NCBI GenBank assembly: GCA_024734495.1
Contig: JALMQS010000082.1
Span: 191,882-255,881, forward strand
Direction of reading: 5' to 3'
Origin: Forficula auricularia
Taxonomy: Eukaryota > Arthropoda > Insecta > Dermaptera > Forficulidae
Length of the DNA: 64,000 bases
A program made the translations under genes and the position numbers. The notes beneath the pieces were generated by a model. That model was not told the origin of the DNA. It ran no database searches and worked only from the letters and a program-made list of their open reading frames with translations. Position 1 is the stretch's first letter; the number at the start of each line of letters is the position of its first letter. Shown piece by piece: positions 32,043-42,345 of this stretch.

Positions 32043-32674
32043 AAAGAACAAACGAGACAGGAATGCATCAAAATTAACCAAGAAAACCTGGAAGGAGTTA
32101 AGGAATTCCGCTACCTAGGAAGTAAAATAACATGGGATGGGAGGAGCGAAAACGAAATTAAATCAAGAATTGCCCAAGCAAAAATGGGGTTTAATTCAAA
32201 ACAAAAACTACTATGCTCCTCCTCAATCAGTATAGAAAACAGGAAGATGCTATTGAAGACATATGTTATGTATGGAGCATAGCCATATACGGGTGTGAAA
32301 CCTGGACAATTAGAGAAGCGGAGAGAAAGAGAGAGGCTTTCGAAATGTGGTGCTACAGAAGAATGATGAATATCAAATGGATGGATAAAATTACAAATGA
32401 AGAAGTTCTTGGAAGAATCGGAGAAAGAAGAACCTTGTGGAAGAGTCTGAAGAAGAGAAGAAGTCAGATGATGGGGCACACACTGAGACATGGGGGACTG
32501 CTTAGGGATATCTTGGAGGGGGAGGTGGGAAAGAAAAAGGGAAGGGGAAGACCCAGATTAGAATATTTCAACCAAGTAATTGGGGATATGGGATGCGGGA
32601 CATTTAGAGAGGTCAAACAGCTGGCGGGAGACAGAGTCGAGTGGAGACGGATTGTTGCATCAAACCAGTCTTAG
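32043..32674 (+). pseudogene. Non-LTR retrotransposon reverse transcriptase, C-terminal part
   Basis: The first frame (from about 32045) gives VKEFRYLGSKITWDGRSENE, IKSRIAQAKMGFN and RKMLLKTYV. Then a ~5-nt insertion (TTATG near 32268) shifts the frame, and the second frame (32270-32674) goes on IAIYGCETWTIREAERKR, FEMWCYRRMMNIKWMD, then GHTLRHGGLLRDILEG and GRGRPR. The F-x-Y-L-G block, Y-G-x-E-T-W-T and R-H-x-x-L are the conserved tail of LINE reverse transcriptases. The catalytic YADD region is absent upstream. The element ends near an ATGATGATGAGAG run at 32688. The frameshift makes it a pseudogene. Confidence 0.85.
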
Positions 32675-33959
32675 GACTGTATACTCAATGATGATGAGAG
32701 AGAGGTCATCCTTGTTAAGGTTAAAATGGTAACAACCCATTTTCGCACATTGTTGAACAAAGAATCGAATTTAGAAGTATGTTTTTTTATGCATAGTAGA
32801 GTTAAAAAATCTTAAATCTGAACTTTTTCATAATTTATTAATTTAATAACTTAAAAATAGGAAAGAGATTAACCAGTCAAGTCAAATATAGAATAGATTT
32901 CGTAAAAATTAGTTTATTTTTCATATTTAAAGAGAAGCTGGCTTAAGCCGGGATTATCTAAAGTCATTCGTGGTATATGAGCTTTAAGGCCCAGTTCTGA
33001 ATATAGTCAGGGGAATGAGATTAGCCAGGGTCCAAACACCCTCATATAACAAAATAGAACATTATGATTGGCGATGGACCTTAGAAGGGATAGAAAACGG
33101 ACAATCATATGAAACGTCGTCTCCACCCACCACGGAGACACTATTGAAAATGCATAAAAGGGCAAACACGAAGAAATATTTCTCTCTTCTCTATTATTTT
33201 ATCCAGCTCTTACCTTACATCTCTCTATTATACCTCTACCTATATTATTCTATTACTTTATCCTGCTCTTTTACGCTACACCTCTCTTACATTATACTCT
33301 TCCTATTATACACTCCCTCTATTACTCGATCTCACGAGTATATTTCTTCGTCCTGGAGCCGTTTTCACGGGCATCTACATTCATACACTTGCTAGCCCCT
33401 CCATTGGCACTGATATCATTAGCACGATAGCTAATTGAACAATACGGGCAAGAATATCTGTCCGGCTCTCGTGAAGACACCACAGAAGCTTATCAAAAAG
33501 GCGAGACTCCAGGCCCGTTACACACTCTTCGACGTGGCAGTCTACGGAACCTGAGCGAGAGGGAGTGCGGCACCGTTAGCGCTGTTGAAGTATTTGAACC
33601 AGTCAGCACACTTCAAGAGCAAACGTAATCAATCATAATTTCTTTGAACGATCTCCGTTCACCCTTTAAAGCCATCAAATCATTTAATTCTTTCTGACTG
33701 TTAAATTCACCAAGGACCTCAATAAATCATATATTATACATTGAATTCTTGATTATCTTTCACTGTTAAGAAAATTTCCCCATTCTCCTTTGCAGCTAGA
33801 ATTTATTTAAGTATTTTTATTTTATTTTTGCCTATTTAGAATTATTTTTTTATTTTTTTTTGTAAATTCATTGCATCAGATTAACTTCAGTAACGTAGAA
33901 TTTGAACATAAGAGTAAATTCAGTAGTTTATCAAACTAGTACAACGAGATACACTGAGT
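32675..33959. other. Unassigned; LTR-like composition at 33400-33760
   Basis: 33400-33560 is GC-balanced and non-repetitive within the window (CACCACAGAAGCTTATC, GAGCGAGAGGGAGTGCGG). It is followed by AATAAA at 33721. This could be a solo LTR, but I found no matching second copy or target duplication. The Pro/Ser-rich pyrimidine tract at 33180-33330 gives a spurious frame. Confidence 0.25.
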
Positions 33960-34365
33960 TACACCACCACCTCCACGTCTATAAAGGTTAGTATTCTCAC
34001 ACTCAGCAATATTCCCCTTAAACGTCCCCTTACCAAACTAATTTCCTTACCCCTCCAACCACATACCCTCCATAACCCCATTGCATGGTGGAGGTTTCGC
34101 TGGGATTACATATCCCTCCAACCACCAACCCTCCCTAACCCCATTGAACCCCCACCCCACGAACCACACCCTCAACCCCAACCCCGACCCTACACCACCA
34201 CCCCTTGGACCTCACCCCGTGTCCTCCACCCCGCCCCACACTACCATACCACCCCGTGCTTACCCCCGCACCCCCACCCGTGACTCTGGATTGTCACCTG
34301 AACAACCCGCCCTCTAATTTCCTTACCCCTCCAACCACCAACCCTCCCTAACCCCATTGCAAGGT
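33960..34365. repeat. C-rich simple-sequence tract bounded by a 47-bp direct repeat
   Basis: TTTCCTTACCCCTCCAACCA with a following CCCATTGCA occurs at 34039-34085 and 34315-34362. Between them lies CCACCCC-type pyrimidine DNA. The Pro/Thr/His frame at 34081-34317 is a translation of this tract, not a gene. Confidence 0.6.
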
Positions 34366-35054
34366 TTTGACCAGATTTCCTTAACAACTTATGGCAAATG
34401 CCGGGATGGCTAATGCGTCGCTTGCTCCTGGTATCGGGATTTTGCGCGGAATTTTTTAATTACTTTTTGTCTTTTGATGGAAATCTATGGTCATGTTATT
34501 TATTAATGAACATACATTTCTATTTTTTTTATTTCTTTATTATTTGTTAAATTGTTGTAATTTGTTTGTATTGATGTTTGTTAATGTATTGTAGCTAGAT
34601 TGTATTGATGTTTGGAGGACCTAGCCACCGAGAACTTGTGCCTCTAAGCAGGTCGAGGAATAAAGATTTATTTATTTATTTAAAAAATAATAACTGATTC
34701 TTTTAGAAATAGGTAATTATTTTCGGCTTCTTATTTTCGAAATATCTCAAAAGCGACTGAAATTAGTTTGTGAAAAATTTCAATTTGCCGATGGTAATAG
34801 ATTCAAATTTACTTCTAAAATCATAAATAAGATGGTGTCATCTATTAAGTCCGATGGAATGGATTATTTTTAATTATATGCCAGAAGGGTTGTTTTTCAC
34901 CCCCTCGGGAATCGAACCCGATGGCCCGGATTGTTGTTATGATGACCATCTTATGTTTTCTAAGGAAATTAGTTTGATTAAATTGAGCGAATTCACGGAC
35001 TATCGGTTTACATTAAAACTAGGAGACAATAAAAGAGTGTGTCTTCTGCTGGAA
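34366..35054. other. Fragments before the assembly gap, one tRNA-like box B
   Basis: GGGAATCGAACCCGATGG at about 34908 is, on the minus strand, a consensus box B (GGTTCGATTCCC). The upstream tRNA half is unclear, so it is more likely a SINE fragment than a tRNA gene. GAAATTAGTTTGATTAAATT at 34969 recurs from 27636. Confidence 0.35.
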
Positions 35055-35154
35055 NNNNNNNNNNNNNNNNNNNNNNNNNNNNNNNNNNNNNNNNNNNNNN
35101 NNNNNNNNNNNNNNNNNNNNNNNNNNNNNNNNNNNNNNNNNNNNNNNNNNNNNN
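35055..35154. other. Assembly gap (100 N)
   Basis: Exactly 100 N. A round number suggests a gap of unknown true size placed by the assembler. The flanks are repeats, so neighbours on each side may not be adjacent in the genome. Confidence 0.99.
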
Positions 35155-35194
35155 GGAGAGGGTTATTAGGATGTGAGGATATATTTTTTTCTAT

Positions 35195-35482
35195 AACTTC
35201 TTCTTCTTCGAGTGCCATACCCGAAACGGGTGTCAGCCCCTCTCCACATATACCTGTGCTGAGTGTGTTTAGTTGTTTTTACACAGATATACGGGACCTA
35301 CTTTTTAACGCCGGTTCCGAACGGCTAATTTGGAGAGGTTACTAGGCAATTATACTCTTGGTAGTTTGCCATTACTTTCCAAGAGGAGGCGACTGCAAAT
35401 ATCTATCTGCCGAGACTCGGTCTCGAACCAGCGATCTTCGAGTCAGCGAGCCAACACTCTACCCACTGACCCACAGTCGCCT
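35195..35482 (-). mobile_element. SINE-C, tRNA-derived with GAA tail
   Basis: On the minus strand the head reads GTGGGTCAGTGGGTAGAGTG (box A) and GCTGGTTCGAGACCGAG (box B). The body follows with GGAAAGTAATGGCAAACTAC and CGGAACCGGCGTTAAAAAGT, and it closes CACTCGAAGAAGAAGAAG. The box spacing and short A/G-rich microsatellite tail fit a tRNA-derived SINE. An inverted GAGGCGACTG pair (35384 and 35474) brackets the head. Confidence 0.75.
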
Positions 35483-35499
35483 CTATATACTAGTTATTA

Positions 35500-35629
35500 C
35501 GATTATATTAATGAAGAACTCGTAATCTCATTAAAAAACATTTATTTTCAATAACATCAACAAACATATAAATATAAATATAAACAATAGAACGATTAAC
35601 AATACATCAAGTAAGCGCTGTCCGCATCA
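35500..35629 (-). repeat. Probable start of the 3' LTR of a Gypsy element
   Basis: On the minus strand, a purine tract AAGGAGGGAGAAT (35642-35630) lies just after the integrase stop and is followed by TGATGCGGACAGC, a TG start typical of an LTR. AATAAA (35546-35541) would be its polyadenylation signal. The far end is unclear because SINE-C adjoins it, and no 5' LTR is present in the window. Confidence 0.4.
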
Positions 35630-35672
35630 ATTCTCCCTCCTTAGAACGCGGACGCAGCTTCCCACAGGATCA

Positions 35673-36306
35673 TTCTTCTTTCTTCTTAGTTTTAAAATAA
35701 CTTGAGTGATATTTAACTAACCTTCCCCTACCCCTATCAATTAAGTAAACGTTCCCCCCCAAATGCTTCCGTATCTCGTACGGCCCTTCAAATTTTGATG
35801 CAAAACCTGCATTATATCCCTCCGCAGCATTTGAGAGATGTACCATTCTAACATATACCTTATCCCCCACTGCAAATCGCTTTTCATTCAAACTATCCCC
35901 TTCTTTTTTATCCGCGTTCTCCCGAATACTTCTCTCCACCTCTTGCTTCCTTATTTCCTCAATCTTTCGCTCCTCCTTACCCACCTTTCCTCAGTCTCAT
36001 CCCATTCCGATTCAATATTAAGTTCCCAGTCTTCAGGTCTATATAATATCCTACCTAACACCATTTCCGCCGGGGAATAACCCGTTAACGAATTAATTCT
36101 GTTCCGTAGATTCAATAAAATCTTGGGTAATTTCAAGTCCCATTTATTATGATCCCCATCCATCAACTGTACCCTGAGTAGGTTTTAATATCTTGATTAT
36201 GCCGTTCCACCGGATTTGCTAAATGGATGATAGACAGGTGTAGTAAATCTTTCAATTCCCATTCCTCCATTCTTTTTATCCATTCTCGGCTAGTGAACTG
36301 AGTTCC
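35673..36306 (-). pseudogene. Ty3/Gypsy integrase, C-terminal half
   Basis: Reading from 36306 downward: NGTQFTSREWIKRMEEWELK, NPVERHNQDIKTY, then (shifted frame) KLPKILLNLRNRINSLTGYS with PAEMVLGR, and after another shift a basic linker, FAVGDKVYVRM, then KFEGPYEIRKHLGGNVYLID and a final GRLVKYHSSYFK. These are the integrase core end (second half of the D,D(35)E domain, E in NPVERHN) and the C-terminal module of Ty3/Gypsy polyproteins. The residue before NGT should be Asp and is not. Frame breaks near 36170 and 35985 and the cut at 36306 make it a relic. The 5' side is replaced by repeat H. Confidence 0.85.
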
Positions 36307-36309
36307 GTT

Positions 36310-36610
36310 AAGCAAATTTTATAAAGATATTTAATTAATTTGTCAACATGTCTCACTTAGTGGCTACGTGAGTGTGTTACCAAACTTTGTATAAGCTATA
36401 GCTCAAAAACAAATGAAGGTATCCAAGGAACATACCTAACCTAACCTATAGTATATCTAACCTCAATATAAATATACACTCAAAAAAAAGTTAAATATAA
36501 ACAAACTAACAATGACTTTTCCACTGCCATCACGATCTCTTTTTAAAATGTTTATATATAAAAATCTATAAGTATCCACAATATGTCATTTTTTAATTTT
36601 AATTTTTTGA
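36310..36610 (+). repeat. Repeat H, copy 3
   Basis: Has the uninterrupted site CACTGCCATCACGATCTCTT near 36526, against which the SINE-A insertion at 28041 can be measured. Confidence 0.65.
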
Positions 36611-36789
36611 ATTCAACTCTATAATTTTATTACATTACCATACTGTAAGTATTGTAATCGTATATGAACAAATTGGGTTTTTTGCTTCGTAATTTCAAAA
36701 TATCTCTTCAAAACAGTCTGAAACCATTTTGATAAAAAACAATTGTGCGAATTCTACGGAGTTTCGGTCTATTATAAAAAACCTTATAT

Positions 36790-37195
36790 TATACAGGGTG
36801 GGGCATAAAGATCTACCACATTTTGAAGAGGTATGAAAAAATGAAAAAATTTAACAAGAAAAAAACTGAATAAATTTTTTGAAAAAGAAAAGAAAAGAAA
36901 ATATTTTTTTTTTAATGTGTCTTAAACATTATATCAGACAAAAAAGAGGAAGGGGGGGGGGGGGGTCAAAAATGAAAATGCTAGCCTTTTCGACCAAACT
37001 CAGCTAAATTTTGAATACATAGTTTGGTCGAAAGGGCTAGAATTTTCATTTTTGACCCCCCCTCCACCCCATTTTGGGTGGTTAGATTTTGCATTTCTAG
37101 CCTTCTTGGGGTCCTTAGAATATGTATACAAAATTTGGTTGAGTTTGATCGAAAGAGCTAGCATTTTCATTTTTGACCCCCTTGAAGAAGGAGGT
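36790..37195. repeat. Palindrome and TATACAAAATTTGG repeats
   Basis: 36965-37005 pairs with 37019-37063 (GGGTCAAAAATGAAAATGCT against its complement), a ~40-bp stem. Two more units (TTTTGCATTTCTAGCCTTCT, then TATACAAAATTTGGTTGAGT) follow; the same unit occurs at 11703-11900. A possible TA-flanked end, TACAGGGTGGGGC, is at 36792. Confidence 0.6.
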
Positions 37196-37605
37196 ATGAT
37201 CCTTCGAATAGTTGGATTTTTTAAGAAAATGAAATTGATATTCTAATAAATTATCTTAAAGAAAAATACCTTTAAATTAATTAAATTGGCGAATTCTAAT
37301 ATATAATAATATTTTTAATGATCTATTAGTGGAATTTAAAATAAAAAAACAATTATTTTTATTAAAAGAAAATTGGAAAAAATGTAATTATAAATTTTTA
37401 TTCAAACAAACACTTGTGAATAATTATTTCAATTAACAAAAAACCCATCAAAAACAACTTAGCCGAAGATGAGACCATGAGAGATCAAATTGTCAACACA
37501 AAAACCCCATAACCCGTGAATTTCATCCAAATCGTTAGAGCCGTTTTCGAGAAACCGATTATATATATAACAAGAATTGCTCGTTTAATATAATAAGATC
37601 ATTTT
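37170..37605 (+). repeat. Repeat M, copy (GAGCCGTTTTCGAG tail)
   Basis: Starts CTTGAAGAAGGAGGTATGAT and ends AATTGCTCGTTTAATATAAT. It is collinear with 59270-59605 and, reversed, 49995-50410. The start carries a CTGAAGA-like box in mutated form. No coding relic. Confidence 0.6.
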
Positions 37606-38114
37606 TATATAAATGAAAAAAATCTAAGTTTCTGAAGATGTTTGATTCGACGAAACGCTAAACTCGTTTTTTATTTTTTCACATCCTTGAGAATTTTCAA
37701 TTAAATAACAAAATGATTTATTCCTAAACTGGGAAGTTTTAAGCAACATGTGTGTGTTGTCAAATAATAATTGATTATCCTTTCCAAAGAGAGAGAGAGA
37801 GGTGACATATTTTCTCAAGCTGAAAATTTCCGCTCGGACCAGAAAGAGAGGCCGTAGGAAAACATTTGAAGGATCTGCCAGAGAAGAATTGGCAGCTGAA
37901 GAGAAAAGAAAAGAAAAAAAAGGGGGAGGCGGTTACTATCAAACATATTGACGTCACTCGATGGGCCAGAAAAAGTCAATAAATCTAAGCATATACATAC
38001 TTGAATCAAAATATTAGAGAATTAGAGGCAAAGCTTGTGGGATTGGTTTCGATTGATTATTGATATATAGTATAGGAACGACATGTCAATACATTACAGT
38101 AAATTTCATTTATA
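37606..38114. other. Spacer with a (GA)n run and a hammerhead-like box
   Basis: CTGAAGATG (37633) and GACGAAACGC (37654) recall the hammerhead-like pair but do not form a proper helix III. (GA)n lies at 37789-37801. No gene. Confidence 0.35.
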
Positions 38115-38449
38115 CAGGGTGTCCCGTATCACAACAATAAACCGTGAACACGTGGATAGGGCAATTTAAGACGATCTTGAACATAACATTTTTTTTAATA
38201 AAAGTCTCATAGTTTTCGATTTATAGGCATTTTTGTTTTTTGAAAATTGTGCAAATCGCTACCCTGTCCTAAATATCGAGATGCTGTGGCTACAAATTTA
38301 TATATTTTATTATTCTAATTATGGTTACACACTCCATAATAATTGACCAGAATGAAAAATAAAACAATAAGTACTATACTTTTGGAGATAAAAATACTTT
38401 TGTCAGACTTATGTTTTAAAAAAATTTTCATCAGTTAACTTTGAATCAT

Positions 38450-38635
38450 AGGGGGGTCGGGTAGGCTAGGCGGTAGCATGTCAGCCAGCTAACCAAGAGG
38501 ACCCGAGTTCGAATCCGGCTCGAGGCATCCGGCTAAAATCTGACCCTCGAGGTAGAGACAAATTTAAAAATAAAAATAAATAGTATCGTAAATGGCTTAT
38601 GGCTACCATGGCCGAAAAGCCAAAAAAAAAAAAAA
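38450..38635 (+). mobile_element. SINE-A, complete copy, plus strand
   Basis: Head GGGTCGGGTAGGCTAGGCGG (box A region), box B GTTCGAATCC, body, GGCCGAAAAGCC and polyA. The target duplication AACTTTGAATCAT (38437-38449 and 38636-38648) is perfect over 13 bp. It was inserted in the left arm of hairpin P. Confidence 0.92.
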
Positions 38636-38873
38636 AACTTTGAATCATCTTTAATGTTAAAAAAAGTCTAGTAAACAAGCATGACAAGTTATTTAAAACA
38701 TTGGACCATTTAGTCAAGATTTCAAAATAGTACATCACTTTGTACTTTCTTGTTTAGAAAAAAAATAAAGATATTTTTTTCGCAAAATTAGCTAATTTAA
38801 AAACATATTTTGATATTGTTCTTTGGCTATTAATGGTATTATTAATAGCTAATTAAATTCAAAAAGAGGATTT

Positions 38874-40325
38874 ATAAGGGTTTATGGTAGTGAACTGTAG
38901 TTAATAGGGGCTGTGCCGGATAGAATGGGTAGTTAAACCAGGAGTAGGTGAAAATACGCAATAGAGAACACTTCATATATAAAATCACATTCGTGTTTAT
39001 TATAAAAGGATAAATACTCAGGTGTACCGGAAAGTCATTACCGGTTTTTCTAACAAATGTCGCTAGGCTTAAGTATGCAATGTTATGATTTGACACATAT
39101 GCATTTTATACTACTGACATCAAGCTTCAAAGCTATACATGTTATATTTTGCGAAAGTAACACCTTCATAGAAGTATACCTCTTTGAAAATGTCAAGTTT
39201 CATGCCTGAAAACGTGCATTTTCGGCACGCATTACTTTTCTTATTTAATCAAAAGAAAAAAGCCGCTGAAAGTCATCGTTTGCTGGTAGAAACTTACGGT
39301 GAGCATGCTTTTAACCTTAAAAACATGTGAGGTGTGGTTTCGAAAATTCAAAAGTGGTGATTTCGATATGCAAGATAAAGAACGTTCTGGTAGACCAAAA
39401 AAGTTTGAAGATGCGAAACTACAGGAGTTATTGGATGAAGACCCAACCCAAACTCAAAAACAATTGAAAAAACAATACACCGACAACAAATGATCAATTT
39501 GAACCACGCATTGATCGAAAAACGTCTAGAATGGGCCCGAAGACACGGTAAAGTGATTTTACAACACGATAACGCGCCGTCTCATAAAACAAAACTGGTC
39601 AAGGAAGCGTTGAAAGCACTTGGGTGGGACATATTATCTGCACCCGCCGTACTCTCCAGACCTTGCCCCGTCCGACTATCAACTTTTCGCATTGATGGGA
39701 CACGCGCTTGCAGAGCAGCACTTCGCCAATTTCGAAGAAGTTAGAAAATGGCTCGATGAATGGTTTTGCTCAAAGGACAAACAGTTTTTTGGGATGGCAT
39801 CCATAAATTGCCAGAAAGATGGGCAAGATGTATAGAATCAAATGGCCAATACTTTGAATAAATAAATTTTCCATTTTCTTAAAAATTACGTAGTTTTTTT
39901 TCGAAAAAACCGGTAATGACTTTCCGGTACACCTAGTATATACAATAAATGCTTCTATTCAAGCCAATGGTGACGAGAAGGTTTAGAGAGCACAGGGTCG
40001 GTTTCGGGAGAAAATTAGATGGTACGTGGCAAGGTTTAAGGAGAGAAGACAAGATAAGAAGCAGGTTCGGGTGTAGAGAGAAGATGGTCAGGAGAATAAC
40101 AGGGTTCAGATCCGAGAGAGAAGGGCGTTAAGAATGAGCAGGGGTTGTCTTAGGGTAATCAAGGATAAATAAAGGGTAGCAAGCAAGTAAGTAAAGAAAG
40201 TGAGTAAGCTCAAAGAATGAACGTAGTCAACTGAACTTGGTAGCCAGGCAAGGACGACCTCTCACCTCCAGTGAAGTGGGGGAAAGAAAAGAGGTAGGTG
40301 AGAAGTCTCGCTGACCGCCAAGGGT
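38874..40325. other. Unknown ~0.53-kb insert carrying mariner A
   Basis: Against copy 2 of hairpin P, the loop here gains AGAGGATTTATAAGGG ... GACCGCCAAGGGTCA with a mariner inside. The non-mariner part is GA-rich on the right (39960-40325) and carries AATAAATGC at 39943. Frames are short and unlike any family I know. It may be a solo LTR or other inserted sequence. Confidence 0.4.
39017..39936 (+). mobile_element. Mariner copy A, internally deleted
   Basis: Inverted ends CYRGGTGTACCGGAAAGTCA with TA on both sides. 920 bp instead of about 1.3 kb. The N-terminal part (VWFRKFKSGDF, DKERSGRPKKFED, LLDEDPTQTQ) is joined to the C-terminal part (HGKVILQHDNAPSH, YSPDLAPSDYQLF) with the middle gone. 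The second and third catalytic Asp are 34 residues apart (DD34D, mariner); the first Asp is in the deleted part. Extra frameshifts are at 39307 (one extra T), 39643 and 39787. Copies B and C have the same deletion. Confidence 0.92.
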
Positions 40326-40687
40326 CAAATATGAATTTAACAAATAGCTATTATAGTATTAATGTCAATAATAGCCAAAGAATAGTTCACTTAAGATGCG
40401 ACTTAATTGATTAACATATTAAATAAAAAAAAAAAACACTATCAAAATGTTTTTAAATTAGCTGATTTTCCCAAAAAAACATCAATGTTTTTCTTTTCTA
40501 AACAAGTAAGTACAAAGTGCGAAATATTTACTAAATGGGCCAATTTTTTAAATAGCTTGCCATACTTGTTTACTAGACTTTTTTACATTAAAGATAATTC
40601 AAATTTAGTTGATGAACATTTTTTAAAAGACAAGTCAGACAAAAATATTTTTTTCTCCAAAAGTATACTTATTGTTTTATTTTGAAC

Positions 40688-40835
40688 TTATATTAATGTT
40701 GCAATGGTGTAATCGCTATAGAGCTGATGACCATAGTTCAAGAGTTCGTCGGTTCGATTCTAGGCAAGAGCGTAATTTTTTTAAAGAAAATTCTCTCAGC
40801 GTTGTTACAAATTAATCTAGACAAATATATATAGT
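40688..40835 (+). mobile_element. SINE-B, stand-alone copy
   Basis: A tRNA-like head (GCAATGGTGTAATCGC, box B GGTTCGATTC at 40751) and the tail ACAAATTAATCTAGACAAAT with ATATAGTA. It lies alone in the right arm of hairpin P, while in R1 the same unit forms the 3' end. That shows it is an independent ~148-bp element. Confidence 0.75.
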
Positions 40836-41023
40836 ATTCTGGTCAATAGCAGGATTATTTAGGATTCCGTCACAAAAATTATAATAATAAAATATCTAAA
40901 TTTGTAGGCACAGCATCTTGATATTTAGTGCAGGATAGCAATTTTCACCATTTTTAAAAAGGACTGTTGTAAATTGGCGCTATCCACTGTTCACGGTTTA
41001 TCGTTGTGATACGGGACATTCTG

Positions 41024-41518
41024 TATAACTTTTTAAAAATGTCAGTTTTTTAGAATTAAAAAACAAATTATATTCAAGACTCTAAGGGTCCAAATACAGT
41101 ACTAGAGAAACCCTAGCTAGAGGAGACTGTTCGTTAATCAGAATAAAGTGGCCGTGAAAGTTTCAAGGTCCACGTATGTTTGCCTAAAAAAATAAACCCT
41201 ATCTAAAATACATAACCTAACCCTACCATACATATTTTCAAGATTCTCAACCGTATCAGCAGACTATAGGTTCATTTGACTTGTACTATCGGTTTCCAAA
41301 TGAAAGACTTTTTTAATTGTCTTTTCACAAATATAGAAATCACACACACACACACACACACACACACAATTTTATGTAAAATTTATCATTTTGTGTTATT
41401 TTTCAAATTTAATATTATATTTTTTGTAACGCGATATGAAAAGGCTCTTGAAGTTTTAAAATTTTAGAGATGCGCGGCATCCACAGCGTCCATGGACCGC
41501 ACGCCACTGATATATATC
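41024..41518. other. Spacer with (CA)n
   Basis: (AC)n at 41341-41368. No gene, no paired repeat found. Confidence 0.4.
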
Positions 41519-42190
41519 AACGAGCTTTTCGTGCGTGCCTTCGGCATCGCCCTCCGAAGCTCGGCCCTCTGGGCTGATAGCCCTGGCGGGCAGCGTCTCG
41601 GTCCAAAAATGTTATTCCTCTTAAAATACCACACTCCAAATGTATACCGGTAAACTACCGAAAATACATCGCCTCTTAAAAGTTTCGGCTCATTAACTTT
41701 TGAGTGGCGAGGGGGAGAGGGGGGGGGAGGAATAATTATCAATATATTTAATGATTCTTAATTTGAAATGAATTGGAGTCTTTCATTTCAAAATTCGAGT
41801 CCAAATTAGAATTATATTTCAAATTTGCCTGGTTAATGAAAATCGATTGGAGCCATCAGTTTAAAATCCGCGCTGACAATTATATTTCAAATTTGCCTCG
41901 TTAATTAATATATATTTAATGTTTTTTAATTTAAAATCAATTGGTGTTTTTTCATTTTCATTCGAGTTCAAATGAATACAATATTATCTCGACACAAAGT
42001 CTAAATCAAAAATTTATAGTTTTAGTAACAGAAATCATGGTATAAATATTAATGTTAGATTGGTCTAGTGGTTAAAGCTAATGACCTTAGTTCAAGAGTT
42101 CGTAGGTTCGATTCTAGGCAAGAAGGAAATTTTTTTAGAGAAATTTCTCATAGCGTTGTTACAAATTAATCTAGACAAATATATATAGTA
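41519..42190 (+). mobile_element. Composite repeat R1, copy 3 (with SINE-B tail)
   Basis: Same limits as copy 2. The duplicated middle block is present. Box A TTGGTCTAGTGG starts at 42060 and box B GGTTCGATTC at 42105. Confidence 0.7.
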
Positions 42191-42345
42191 TAATCGGTTT
42201 CTCTCAAAAGACTCTAACGATTTCGATCGAAATCACGCACTAGAGGGTTTTTGGGTCGACAAATCGATCTCTGATGGTCTTCTTCGAGTATCTTTAATTT
42301 GATTAGTATTTTCGTAATCAAAAATAAATTATTCACAGGCAAAAC
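42191..42345 (-). repeat. Repeat M fragment, reversed
   Basis: ATCGGTTTCTC, AAGACTCTAACGAT and AAATTATTCACAGG match 50040-50190. It adjoins the end of R1 copy 3 with no spacer. Confidence 0.5.

Larger units (their letters stand above)
38115..41023. mobile_element. TA-flanked long-hairpin transposon P, copy 1, with three insertions
   Basis: Ends CAGGGTGTCCCGTATCACAA (38115) and the complement of CAGAATGTCCCGTATCACAA (to 41023), each next to TA. Inverted arms several hundred bp long hold GATAAACCGTGAACA, CTAAATATCGAGATGCTGTG, TGACCAGAATG and AGTCTAGTAAACAAGCATG. Inserted in it are SINE-A (38450), a ~0.5-kb unknown piece carrying mariner A (38874-40325) and SINE-B (40688). Copy 2 is at 52458-54419. 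No transposase is present, so it must depend on another element. Confidence 0.75.

Noticed and set aside
32111..32491. 126-codon frame on the minus strand
   Set aside because: It is the antisense shadow of the LINE reverse transcriptase tail.
33400..33760. Solo LTR
   Set aside because: Composition and an AATAAA are suggestive, but there is no second copy, target duplication or primer-binding site in the window.
34081..34317. Pro/Thr/His-rich frame
   Set aside because: Translation of a C-rich simple-sequence tract.
41464..41742. 92-codon minus-strand frame
   Set aside because: Lies over the R1 copy 3 head and its G-rich run; repeat translation.
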